From: Pokkaliibacter plantistimulans
GTDB taxonomy: Bacteria > Pseudomonadota > Gammaproteobacteria > Pseudomonadales > Balneatricaceae
Direction: 5' to 3'
Assembly (NCBI RefSeq): GCF_003194385.1
Contig: NZ_LAPT01000006.1
Span: 1 to 43,794, forward strand
DNA length: 43,794 nucleotides
Of this stretch, positions 27,620-35,631 are shown in pieces (the first letter of the stretch is position 1; every line of letters begins with the position of its first letter). The notes beneath the pieces are model-generated. The model was not told the origin of the DNA and did not search any database. It saw nothing but the letters and a program-made list of their open reading frames with translations. The translations under genes and the position numbers were made by a program.

Positions 27620-29187
27620 CAGTGGCTCGTCCAGTACCTGAGCCATTTGATGCTGCCACGTTTGTGCGGGTTGACTTCCGCCGGTGTCTGATCATTGATG
27701 ACTAGTAGAACGGGCAACTGCAGCTTACCTTGCACTTGCGCCGGATGCTTGAAGCGATGATCGAAGAATTCGCGAATATAACCCAGCGCCAGGGACAGGA
27801 AGGCGGCCGCGATCAGACCAGAGATGATGACCTTGAGAGCTCCCGGTGTAGACGGCTGGGTAGGAATAAAGGGTCGACTAAGAATCTTGGCATTGGATGC
27901 ATTCTGATCATCCAGCACCTGCTGCGTGCGGCTTTCCTCGAAACGTTGGGTATAGGCGGCATACACTGTCTGCAGGGCGTTGAGGTCGGTGGTCAGCCGA
28001 TCCAGTTGCGTCTGTACATCCTGCAGTTTGTGAATGCGCTCTTTATAGGACGCAACACGTGAGGTTTTCTGCGTCACCACATCCTGCATCACTCTTATAT
28101 CGTTTTGCCGCTCATCAATACGGTTGGCGATAACTTTCAGCAACTGATTGCGGGTGCGCTGTATTTGGTCACTCTGCTGCTTGACGGGCAAGCTACCGGA
28201 TTTAAAGGTGGCAGTGGTGTCGCCATACTCGTTGATCTGGGTGGTAAGCAGGGTGGTCAGCTGGCGAATCTCGGCATCATCGTAGGTCAGGCCGTTTTGT
28301 GTACTACTGAAGGTATAGGGAAAGGCGGCCTGGGTGAGGTCGGCCTTCTTCATGGCGTCCAGATTTTTTTGCAGGTAACTCAGCCAGTGCTGGCTTTCCA
28401 GCAGGCGGTCGTTCAGGCCGCTAAGCGCCTGTTCTTCGCTGTTAATGGCCTGCAGATTGAAAGAAATTTCGACTGCCGGGTCTGATACATTGTAGTCCCG
28501 CAGTAGATCCAGCCGCTGTTGCTGCAGGTGTTGCAACTGCTTCTGGTACTGGCTGCGCTTCTGTTCATAGAAGGCCGAAGGCATTTCGGCGGACTGCATT
28601 TCCTGACGGATGCTCATGTAGTTGTCGAGCAGGCGATTGACCAGATCGACGGCTAACGTCGGATCCGATGACGAGTAGGTAACAGACACCACGTTGGAGC
28701 CCGGCAGAGTGACTACATTGAGCGAGTTCAGCATCATCTCGGTCAGGTTTTCTACCCGGGTATCACGCTTTTCCGCATTACTTCCGATCAACGTTTTCAG
28801 GGGGGTAATGACATAGTTTTTCAGTGGCTGCTTGACCCAGGTATTGAGCAGGCTGTCTTCGGGAGCGAAATAGCCTTCCTGCAACATCTGCTCAATGGTT
28901 TTACGCATCAGCCCTGGTGAGCGCAGCATGGTGCTTTCCGTTTCCATGTCGGCCAGTGTCGGTGGCACGAACTTATCGGTATCGGCATTCAAGGAAGTGC
29001 TGGCATCAGCCTGGGAAAGTTTTTTCGACTGCACCACAACCTGTGCAGAGATGTCGTACGACTCCTTGATGAAGGCAGGCAGGATCAGTACCAGAACTGC
29101 CATGTAGATAAAGGTGCGCTTGATCAGTCGCTTGTTGGCGAAAAAGATCCGCAGAAACTCGTGCAAATGGTTTTCTGACGTATTCAC
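27619..29187 (-). CDS. Wzz/GumC-type polysaccharide co-polymerase
   Basis: This 522-residue protein has an N-terminal membrane helix near 24-42, a long periplasmic alpha-helical coiled-coil region, and a second helix near 465-485 preceded by RPFIPTQPSTPGALK, the proline-rich motif of chain-length determinants. It sets the length of the polymer together with Wzy, and bridges to the outer-membrane exporter. No kinase domain is attached; that part is encoded separately at 30214-30861, as in split Wzc systems. It is nine bases downstream of the wza-type gene. Confidence 0.9.
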   Translation of the reverse strand: MNTSENHLHEFLRIFFANKRLIKRTFIYMAVLVLILPAFIKESYDISAQVVVQSKKLSQADASTSLNADTDKFVPPTLADMETESTMLRSPGLMRKTIEQMLQEGYFAPEDSLLNTWVKQPLKNYVITPLKTLIGSNAEKRDTRVENLTEMMLNSLNVVTLPGSNVVSVTYSSSDPTLAVDLVNRLLDNYMSIRQEMQSAEMPSAFYEQKRSQYQKQLQHLQQQRLDLLRDYNVSDPAVEISFNLQAINSEEQALSGLNDRLLESQHWLSYLQKNLDAMKKADLTQAAFPYTFSSTQNGLTYDDAEIRQLTTLLTTQINEYGDTTATFKSGSLPVKQQSDQIQRTRNQLLKVIANRIDERQNDIRVMQDVVTQKTSRVASYKERIHKLQDVQTQLDRLTTDLNALQTVYAAYTQRFEESRTQQVLDDQNASNAKILSRPFIPTQPSTPGALKVIISGLIAAAFLSLALGYIREFFDHRFKHPAQVQGKLQLPVLLVINDQTPAEVNPHKRGSIKWLRYWTSH

Positions 29188-29196
29188 GAGAGCACC

Positions 29197-30198
29197 TTAG
29201 TTATTGCTGTTGTCATCAGACAGACTGTAGGACAAGCCGAAGTTCAGCCCGGAGAACAGGATGACATCCGCCAGTTGGCGGGTCAGCTGTGCGGCAGCCA
29301 CCAGCTTGGTCTTGGGTACATAGAGCAGGTCATCAGGCTGCAGGTAGGCAAACTGTGCAGCCTTCCCCGCCATGACATCCTTGGCGTTGTAGACCCGGGC
29401 CTCTACCTTATCGCCAGTTCGGCGCATGATTACTACCGAGTCCAGCTGAGCTCCTATCGTAGCGCCTCTGGCCAGCGACAGCGCTTCTAGCACAGAGACC
29501 GGTCGTTGGATCGGGTAGGCGCCAGGCTGCTGTACTTCGCCCATGACGAAAACCTCATTGGCTACAGTGGAGCGTAGCACGACATCTACACTGATTTGGC
29601 TGTTGCGCTGGTGATAGAGATCATTAACCCGGCTATGTAGTTTGGACAGGGTCAGCCCCCGTACAGGAATGTTGCCGATTAGTGGGAAGCTGGCATAGCC
29701 GTCATTGCTGACGGTGACGCTACGGGTCATACCTTGTCCGGGTGTGGTCAGGGTCTGACGCAAATTTTCCAGCTCGGTTTGAGGGCGAGATACGGCCAGA
29801 GATACATCAGGCCGCTGCAGTACCCGTGAATAGGCCAGCTGTACGGCATCCTTGGCTTTTTCTACGGTTAAGCCTGCAACCAGCAGCGAGCCCACGTAGG
29901 GGAGGGGAATGGTGCCATCCGGCATCACCAGCCGCGAGCCACTCAGGTTGGGGGCGGTCAGGAAGCTCAGCTCGACCTGATCACCGGCTTCAATACGGTA
30001 AGCCTGTGCTGACTCATTGCTGAAGTGATAAATAACGTCAAAAACATCCTGTGGTCGCAGTATCTGCTCGACTGGCAATGTCTCAGATAGCGTGGTATCC
30101 GCTGTAGGAGTAGATACCGGCATGGAGATAAGCTCCGGCCGACTTGAACAGCCCGCCATGGCTGCGGACAACAGTAGTACTGCCAAGGTAAAACGCAT
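29197..30198 (-). CDS. Wza-type outer-membrane polysaccharide export lipoprotein
   Basis: This 333-residue protein has a lipoprotein signal peptide with the lipobox MAGC, so Cys17 is lipidated. The Poly_export domain (IEAGDQVELSFLTAPNLSGSRL... from about 70) is followed by repeated SLBB-like regions (ASFPLIGNIPVRGLTL and VFVMGEVQQPGAYPI). It lacks a long amphipathic C-terminal helix like that of E. coli Wza, although the last 30 residues (LADVILFSGLNFGL) could insert. It forms the export channel across the periplasm and outer membrane. Sixteen bases separate it from the upstream P-loop gene. Confidence 0.92.
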   Translation of the reverse strand: MRFTLAVLLLSAAMAGCSSRPELISMPVSTPTADTTLSETLPVEQILRPQDVFDVIYHFSNESAQAYRIEAGDQVELSFLTAPNLSGSRLVMPDGTIPLPYVGSLLVAGLTVEKAKDAVQLAYSRVLQRPDVSLAVSRPQTELENLRQTLTTPGQGMTRSVTVSNDGYASFPLIGNIPVRGLTLSKLHSRVNDLYHQRNSQISVDVVLRSTVANEVFVMGEVQQPGAYPIQRPVSVLEALSLARGATIGAQLDSVVIMRRTGDKVEARVYNAKDVMAGKAAQFAYLQPDDLLYVPKTKLVAAAQLTRQLADVILFSGLNFGLSYSLSDDNSNN

Positions 30199-30213
30199 TG
30201 TCGAGCTCCGTAG

Positions 30214-30861
30214 TTACAGCTGATCGTACAGCCATTTCGGCATGTAATATTTGCGTCGGTTAAATACCGTACCCAGGATATGGGCGCCGTTCTGAGTCAG
30301 GCGATGGGTGGCTGCCTGCGCTACTTCCCAGCGGGTTTCCTCAGCGCCTATGACCAGAATCACGCCATCAACCAGTGAGCTGAATATCAGTGTATCGGCT
30401 GAGGCGTAGACCGCATCTGCATCAATGACGATAAAACGGAAGTGGCGTTTGAGCAGGCTCAGTAGCTGACTGGTCTTCTCCTGCATCAGCTGTTCGGACT
30501 GAGCGGTGCGCTGCCCTAACGGCAGCAGATGAAAGGGCAGCTCGGGAAATGACAGAACCGAGGCGGCCAGCTGCTCACTGGTCTGGTTCTCCAGCAGTTC
30601 CAGCAGACCAGGCGCGCGGCGCAGGTCTGACTGCTGGGTAAGACTGGTAGCAGAAAGGCTGGCATCAATCAGTAGTACCTGGCCCATAGATGCCTTGGCC
30701 AGCTGATTGGCCAAGGTGACGGCGCTGGTGGTGGTGCCGCTTTGACTGCCAGCAGAGGTGAGCAGAAATACCTGTTGTGCCGGGTCCAGCATGGTCGAGA
30801 CCAGGTTGATCTCACTGGGGGCCTTGGCGAGGTGTTGCAACATACGGCTGTTGCCATTCAT
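30214..30861 (-). CDS. Degenerate BY-kinase-like P-loop ATPase
   Basis: This 215-residue protein matches the cytoplasmic domain of bacterial tyrosine kinases that pair with Wzz/GumC proteins. Where kinases have a GEGKST-like Walker A, it reads AGSQSGTTTSAVTLA, so the lysine position is occupied by Thr43 in an ungapped alignment. The Walker A-prime Asp is present (VLLIDASLS, Asp66) and the Walker B is FIVIDAD (Asp147). The C-terminus KYYMPKWLYDQL carries three Tyr (205, 206, 212), which in kinases are the phosphorylated cluster. It may bind nucleotide poorly and act as a regulator. I take the ATG at 30861, one base after the upstream stop and ten after GGAG, over a GTG at 30882. Confidence 0.8.
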   Translation of the reverse strand: MNGNSRMLQHLAKAPSEINLVSTMLDPAQQVFLLTSAGSQSGTTTSAVTLANQLAKASMGQVLLIDASLSATSLTQQSDLRRAPGLLELLENQTSEQLAASVLSFPELPFHLLPLGQRTAQSEQLMQEKTSQLLSLLKRHFRFIVIDADAVYASADTLIFSSLVDGVILVIGAEETRWEVAQAATHRLTQNGAHILGTVFNRRKYYMPKWLYDQL

Positions 30862-30862
30862 A

Positions 30863-31600
30863 TCAGCCTGCTCCGTGTCCACTGATGACTTTAATCGGGG
30901 TCTTTAGAAGGATCTTAAAATCCAGCCAAGGGCTCTGTTTGCTGATATAGGCCAGATCCAGCAGCACGCGCTCGTCAAAGTCGACATTGCTTCTGCCAGA
31001 AATTTGCCACAAGCCGGTGATACCAGGATAGGCGTTGAGTCTTACCAGATGATGATCCTGATAACGCAGGGCATCAAAGGAAGTTGGGCGGGGGCCGACC
31101 AGACGCATCTGCCCCTTCACAACATTGATCAGATTGGGTAGCTCATCAAGGCTGGTGCAGCGCAACCAACGGCCGATGGAGGTAATGCGTGGATCCTTAT
31201 CGACTTTGAAGTCCACTGAATGGGGGCCGTGCTTGTTCAGATGGCGCAGTGATTCCTTCAGTTCTTCGGCATTGACCACCATGGTGCGGAATTTGTACAT
31301 ACCAAAGCGGCGTCCGCGAAAGCCGGTACGTTGCTGCACGAACAGCACGGGGCCTTTGCTTGTCAGCTTGATCAGTAAGGCAATCGCCAGCAGGGCGGGC
31401 GACAGGATCAGCAAGCCCAATGCAGCGAGGGAGGCATCAATATAGCGCTTGCGGCGTGACAGTATCCAGGGGCAATACCCTGGCCGTTCTCGCGGCAGAT
31501 CCTCAATGGCCTTATCAATCTTTTCACGTAGTGCTTGGTTCCGACGCTTGTTGTGCAGGGCCAGAGCCTCAACATCAGCATCTTTCGCAAGTCTTTCCAT
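30863..31600 (-). CDS. Initiating phosphoglycosyltransferase (bacterial sugar transferase)
   Basis: This is the first gene of the locus, encoding 245 residues. It is a small polyprenyl-phosphate sugar-1-phosphate transferase of the WbaP/PglC/EpsL kind. One hydrophobic re-entrant helix (IDASLAALGLLILSPALLAIALLI) follows a basic stretch SRRKRY. Family motifs are KFRTM, DPRITSIGRWLRCTSLDELPNL, VGPRP and PGITGLWQISGRS. It transfers a sugar phosphate from a UDP-sugar to undecaprenyl phosphate and so starts the repeat unit. A TTG at 31642 opens the frame, but the ATG at 31600 with GAGAG about ten bases ahead fits better. The sugar donor is unknown. Confidence 0.92.
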   Translation of the reverse strand: MERLAKDADVEALALHNKRRNQALREKIDKAIEDLPRERPGYCPWILSRRKRYIDASLAALGLLILSPALLAIALLIKLTSKGPVLFVQQRTGFRGRRFGMYKFRTMVVNAEELKESLRHLNKHGPHSVDFKVDKDPRITSIGRWLRCTSLDELPNLINVVKGQMRLVGPRPTSFDALRYQDHHLVRLNAYPGITGLWQISGRSNVDFDERVLLDLAYISKQSPWLDFKILLKTPIKVISGHGAG

Positions 31601-32334
31601 GAGCGAACGTCTCTCTGGTTGTGGTATGCCGTGCCGTGTCAATCAGCTGCACGTGCCACCTTGGCAGTGACTACATTGTTCACCTGCATGTTGCATATCT
31701 TCATTAACGCGATAAGCATTTGAGCATGCGTTCAATGTGTTTTTGTGTAAGTTTAAGTAATTAAAAATTGTTTATGTGCTTAATGCTTGCTTATAGATGT
31801 CCGGTTTAAGCAGTACCAAAATGGGTAACTAATAGGGCGTCAGCGAATACGATGTGAACAAGAGTCATGAATTAAGGGCAATACTAAGCGCTGGCTATTA
31901 TTCAAATCGATTAGATGGATGTCCAGCTTTGAATGCTTAAGTGCTAATAAATAAGTTTGTATGTGTTTTTATGTTTTTTAATGTAAGTTTTGCTTTGCAA
32001 AAACATCCTTCTACTGACGCTGGTCAGATGGCCCCGGTCTGATTTTTATGTGATCAGATTTTTTAGCACATCAAGCTGCGATCCTGTCTCTGGGCACGTT
32101 CAACACACAAGCAATTCGCGCACCACAGTATGACTAACCCGGTGAGCTCATTATCGAAGTGTCGTAATGATGGCGGATGGTCCAAGCCTGACTACCGTTC
32201 ACACCCCTAGAAAGGATATAGACCGTATCTAAACGACCGTAAAGGCAAGATGCAGTGCAGCGGGGAACAATACCGACAAGAAGGCGCATTCTTATCCGGT
32301 CATCGTGGAGGCTGGGGAATGTTGCGGAGGGCGG
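31601..32334 (-). promoter_or_regulatory. Long AT-rich leader upstream of the polysaccharide operon
   Basis: About 730 bases lie without a convincing gene between the initiating transferase and dctP. The segment 31700-32040 is markedly AT-rich, with runs such as TTTTTATG and AATTAAAAATT and two loosely similar patches (TGTGTTTTTGTGTAAGTTT near 31737 and TGTGTTTTTATG...TGTAAGTTT near 31961). This fits a curved regulatory region bound by nucleoid proteins, but that is inference. I could not fix a sigma-70 or sigma-54 promoter. The part nearer dctP, 32040-32330, has mixed composition and nothing recognised. Confidence 0.45.
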
Positions 32335-32362
32335 CGGTGCCAGCGCTTGCGTACTGGCACCG
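32335..32362 (-). terminator. Hairpin after dctP
   Basis: CGGTGCCAG at 32335-32343 pairs with CTGGCACCG at 32354-32362 (nine pairs) around a ten-base loop that holds a small inner CGC/GCG pair. It lies nine bases past the dctP stop on the minus strand. The run GTTTTC follows it on the plus strand, while AAAAC precedes it on the minus strand, as in bidirectional terminators. Confidence 0.55.
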
Positions 32363-32370
32363 GTTTTCAA

Positions 32371-33459
32371 TTAACCGATGGTGTCAGGTGAACGGGCGTT
32401 CAGATAGGCCTGTTCTGACACGGCGTGCCACTTGATGGCTTGCTCACGGAAAGCAACGAAAGAGTCGTAGACTTTCTTCGTAACGGGATCAAGTTTCGCC
32501 TCATCGGCGACCACTTCGTCAGACAGCCGCTTGAGCTCGGCCATAACGTCTTTGGGGAAGCGACGCAGCTGAACGTTGTTCTTCTCTACCAGTTCCTGCA
32601 GTGCAGCATTATTTTTTGCCGTCAGTTCCGCCAGCATGTCCTGGTTGGCGATGCGCGAGGCATTCAGTACCAGTTCCTGCAGCTCTTTGGGCAACTCTTC
32701 CAGTGCTTTCTGGTTAATGAAGCACTCCAGTGTGGTACCTGGCTCATGCCAGCCGGGATAGTAGTAGAACTTGGCTGCTTTATGCAGGCCGAAAGCCATA
32801 TCGTTGTAGGGGCCAACCCATTCGGTGGCATCGATAGCTCCAGACTGCAGTGAGGGGAAGATTTCACCGCCGGGCAGCAGAACCGGAGTCCCGCCTGCAC
32901 GCTTGATGACTTCGCCACCCAGGCCAGGGATACGCATTTTCAGACCTTTCAGGTCTTCAACGCTGTTGATTTCCTTGTTGAACCAGCCGCCCATCTGCAC
33001 GCCAGTGTTACCTGCGGCGGTGGGAACCAGCCCGAAGGGGGCATAGACTTCTTTCCACAGATCCATACCACCACCGTGGTACAGCCAGGAGTTCATTTCC
33101 TGTGCGTTCAGACCGAAGGGAACGGCAGCGAAGAACTGGGCAGCAGGAGATTTGCCTTTCCAGTAGTAAGAGGCTCCGTGACCCATCTCGGCTGTGCCGC
33201 GAGAGACCGCATCGAAGATTTCCAGTGCGCCGACCAGTTCGTTGGCGCCATACACTTTTACCTGTACCTGGCCGTTGGTCATCTTGCCAATCAGTTCGGC
33301 CAGATAGTTCGCGCCAGTACCCAGGCCCGGGAAGTTCTTCGGCCAGGTGGTCACCATTTTCCATTTGTAGACTTTCTTATCGTCAGCTTTGGCACCACTG
33401 GCAACAACACCAGCAGCTGCGCCCACGCCAAGGGCTTTAATTAACTCGCGACGTTTCAC
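32371..33459 (-). CDS. TRAP transporter substrate-binding protein DctP (TakP-like)
   Basis: This 362-residue protein is a periplasmic binding protein of a TRAP transporter, similar to the 2-oxoacid (TakP) group. The start is the GTG at 33459, with a strong AAGGGAGA seven bases upstream. It gives a twin-arginine signal, MKRRELIKALGVGAAAG, cleaved near residue 25 (SGAKA|D). The body has YKWKMVTTWPKNFPG, WHEPGTTLE, and GAIDATEWVGPYND, close to TakP signature regions. The longer frame from 33549 adds 30 residues that make no signal peptide. The membrane partners DctQ and DctM are not next to it in the window, so it stands alone. It is divergent from hexR. Confidence 0.9.
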   Translation of the reverse strand: MKRRELIKALGVGAAAGVVASGAKADDKKVYKWKMVTTWPKNFPGLGTGANYLAELIGKMTNGQVQVKVYGANELVGALEIFDAVSRGTAEMGHGASYYWKGKSPAAQFFAAVPFGLNAQEMNSWLYHGGGMDLWKEVYAPFGLVPTAAGNTGVQMGGWFNKEINSVEDLKGLKMRIPGLGGEVIKRAGGTPVLLPGGEIFPSLQSGAIDATEWVGPYNDMAFGLHKAAKFYYYPGWHEPGTTLECFINQKALEELPKELQELVLNASRIANQDMLAELTAKNNAALQELVEKNNVQLRRFPKDVMAELKRLSDEVVADEAKLDPVTKKVYDSFVAFREQAIKWHAVSEQAYLNARSPDTIG

Positions 33460-33686
33460 GGGGATCTCCCTTATAGTCCAGTTATTATCGTTGTAGAAAC
33501 TTATTGCGGGAAACGAGTGAGGCAGTGAACGCAGAGGTTGCCGGTGCAAATGGTCGGCGGCTCGCTGCGCGCCCTGACTTCCTGCAACTGTCTCTCGACG
33601 GACAAATAGTCACGTTCTGAAAAGTAGCATGGCATATGCATGCCTGCAATCTGACTATTGGACTGACAATCCCTCGACATCGGCGC

Positions 33687-33714
33687 CTTACGTCAGGGGG
33701 GCTTTGTGTATAAT
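33687..33714 (+). promoter_or_regulatory. Candidate sigma-70 promoter of hexR
   Basis: A perfect -10 element TATAAT is at 33709-33714. The -35 region CTTACG at 33687-33692 is a poor match with a 16-base spacer. Transcription would start near 33721, about 28 bases ahead of the TTG start of hexR. The 289 bases between the dctP and hexR starts (33460-33748) contain no other clear element. Confidence 0.5.
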
Positions 33715-33748
33715 ACCGACACTAGGGATTACGGCCAGGAACAGACCC

Positions 33749-34621
33749 TTGCAGCATCCAAATCTTCTCAAGCACATCGCTGAAAGCAAGCCACAAATGC
33801 GCAAATCGGAGCAAAAGGTCGCCGATTACGTGCTCGCACAGCCGCATGAAGCGATCCATATGCGTATCGTTGATCTGGCGGCGCAGGCCAAGGTCAGTGA
33901 GCCGACGGTGGTGCGCTTTTGCCGGGCACTCAATTTTGATGGCTTTCAGGATTTCAAGCTGTGTCTGGCACAGGTACTGGCGAGTAATACCAATTTCGAG
34001 CAGTTCTCCCTCAATAACTCCGACACGGTCAAAGAGTTCAAACACAAGATCTTCGAGTCCACGGTCGGCAACCTGATCAATGTGCGTGACAGCCTTGATC
34101 CCGACACGCTGGAGCAGGCCATCGATGCCATGGCACAGGCGCGTCGTGTGGAGTTCTGGGGCTTTGGTGCCTCGGCGGCGGTGGCGGCGGATGCCCAGCA
34201 CAAGTTTTATCGCCTGATGGTGTCATCCACGGCGCTGTCTGATCCGCATATGCAGACGATTTCTGCCCTGACACTGGGCGAGCAGGATGTGGTGCTGGCG
34301 ATCTCCCAGACCGGGCGAACCAAGGATTTACTGCATTCCATCCGTCTGGTGCGGGACTCCGGCGCTACGGTGATCACCCTGTGTCCGGGCAACACCCCTC
34401 TGGCGGATCTGGCTGATATCGCCATTCATATCGATCTGGCCGAAGACAAGGATCTCAATACCCTGATGTCCTCGCGTGTGGCCCATCTGGTGGTAATGGA
34501 TGTGCTGGCCGTTGGGGTCGCCATGCGTCATGGCCCGACGCTGATTGATCATCTGAAGACCATTCGCCGTGGCTTGCGCTCGCTGCGCGTCAATGACCGG
34601 CGCCCGATCAAGAAAGACTGA
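33749..34621 (+). CDS. hexR: HexR-like RpiR-family regulator
   Basis: This 290-residue transcription regulator has an N-terminal HTH (IVDLAAQAKVSEPTVVRFCRALNF, about 40-63) and a C-terminal SIS domain (about 120-255) that binds a sugar phosphate. The start of the domain (LLKHIAESKPQMRKSEQKVADYVLAQP) and GFQDFK, FWGFGASAAVA and SQTGRTKDL match HexR, which represses Entner-Doudoroff genes such as edd, eda and zwf and is relieved by KDPG in other bacteria. The start chosen is the TTG at 33749, with CAGGA ten bases upstream and a -10 box just before it. The longer frame from 33629 would include that promoter. None of the usual targets lies beside it. Confidence 0.85.
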   Translation: MQHPNLLKHIAESKPQMRKSEQKVADYVLAQPHEAIHMRIVDLAAQAKVSEPTVVRFCRALNFDGFQDFKLCLAQVLASNTNFEQFSLNNSDTVKEFKHKIFESTVGNLINVRDSLDPDTLEQAIDAMAQARRVEFWGFGASAAVAADAQHKFYRLMVSSTALSDPHMQTISALTLGEQDVVLAISQTGRTKDLLHSIRLVRDSGATVITLCPGNTPLADLADIAIHIDLAEDKDLNTLMSSRVAHLVVMDVLAVGVAMRHGPTLIDHLKTIRRGLRSLRVNDRRPIKKD

Positions 34622-35225
34622 CCGCGGGCCCACTCCGAGGAAAACCCTGTCTTGCTTCCTGATGGTGTTACCTATGGAAGCACAGCGACGCTGCTACTGC
34701 GTTGATTCGCTTGCTTTCTTTCCCGGCCTCCAGATTGTTGCAGACATCCCGTCCAGCGCCATTTGCCGTTTTGCTATGCGGATGGCGTACGTCCTGATTA
34801 TTTACCTTGTTACAAGAAAGCTGATTAATTGCTGATCATGTAACGTGGCTGACATCTTGCATATACATACTGTGCATCGACTGTACTGTTACATGCCGAC
34901 GTGTTTCCCACGGTGGAATAAACGTCAGCAACGCAGAACAGGGTTTTGTGCGATTAAGCGTCTTAACTATCAGCTACTGCAGCAGTTATCTACTGAACCA
35001 GCAACTGACCCTGGATGAGGTGAAGCTGGCGATCGGCAGACAGCATTAGAGTGTTGCCCGGGATATGTCCGGATGCTTATGACCGGTGTTCACAGTTTTG
35101 GGGCGTGGGTGCTCCTGCTGTACCGGAACGGGGCAAAGAAAGACGTTATCTGCTGGAGCAAAACTACCGCCGACGGGTTTCGCCGCGCCATATCGAGTCA
35201 GACGTGCTGGGCATATAACAATGTT
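34622..35225. other. Intergenic stretch with short palindromes, no supported gene
   Basis: Only short frames without ribosome sites are present. Notable elements are the palindrome CTTGTTACAAG at 34806-34816 and the inverted pair CATGTAAC at 34837-34844 with GTTACATG at 34888-34895, 43 bases apart. A frame from about 34948 to 35049 gives 33 residues that look partly coding-like but have no clear start. The region could be a decayed gene or carry a regulatory or small RNA function; nothing decisive is visible. Confidence 0.4.
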
Positions 35226-35239
35226 AAGGAGGCATGTCT

Positions 35240-35434
35240 ATGCAACAGTCAGAGCGTCTTGTCGAAGTTCAGGCTCAGCTTTTTGACATCTATGCGAACC
35301 TGGAGCGTGATGCACGCCAGGAAAAACAGAAGTTCATGACCCGCAAATCCCTGCTTGCCCGTCGTACCATCGAAAAACTGCGCGAGGAAAAGGATCTGGC
35401 CAAAGCCGCGGCCCTTTATTGCTTCGACGAATAG
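35240..35434 (+). CDS. Small basic helical protein of unknown function
   Basis: This 64-residue protein is preceded by a perfect AAGGAGG at 35226-35232, seven bases from the ATG at 35240. An ATG at 35234 is too close to that site. The sequence is highly charged and helical, with a basic centre KQKFMTRKSLLARRTIEKLREEKDLAKA. The ARRTIEKLREEKDL pattern resembles the short PA3496-type proteins of pseudomonads, which have no firm function; this likeness is weak. It has no signal peptide or membrane segment. It stands alone between the gap after hexR and the MarC gene. Confidence 0.7.
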   Translation: MQQSERLVEVQAQLFDIYANLERDARQEKQKFMTRKSLLARRTIEKLREEKDLAKAAALYCFDE

Positions 35435-35453
35435 TCGTCGCTGAGGTCTTTGC

Positions 35454-35482
35454 CAGGCGCTGCTGCGTGGTCAGGGCGCCTG
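35454..35482 (+). terminator. Stem-loop after the small protein gene
   Basis: CAGGCGC at 35454-35460 pairs with GCGCCTG at 35476-35482 around a 15-base loop, 20 bases after the stop of the small protein gene. No T run follows, so termination is uncertain. The remaining 149 bases to the MarC gene hold a TAAAAT at 35591-35596 that might serve as a -10 box. Confidence 0.35.
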
Positions 35483-35631
35483 CCACCTCCCCGTTATCTG
35501 TGCATTACCTCTGACAAGACTGCCAACGCCCTGCCTGGTTTATTGCTTCTTTATATTGACTCCTGATAGGAAAACTCACTGCCTATTGGCTAAAATTCAC
35601 GGCAACTTCTCTATCCTGCAGGATTGCTGTC

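Noticed and set aside
31638-31660. Possible sigma-54 promoter (TGGCAC on the minus strand) ahead of the initiating transferase
   Set aside because: The -24 half matches, but the -12 half lacks the required GC at the right spacing.
31745-31775. HexR-like operator in the AT-rich leader
   Set aside because: Only half of the palindromic consensus can be seen around GTAATTAAA, which is expected by chance in AT-rich sequence.
32134-32370. Open frame of 78 codons after dctP
   Set aside because: It contains the dctP terminator hairpin and has no family resemblance.
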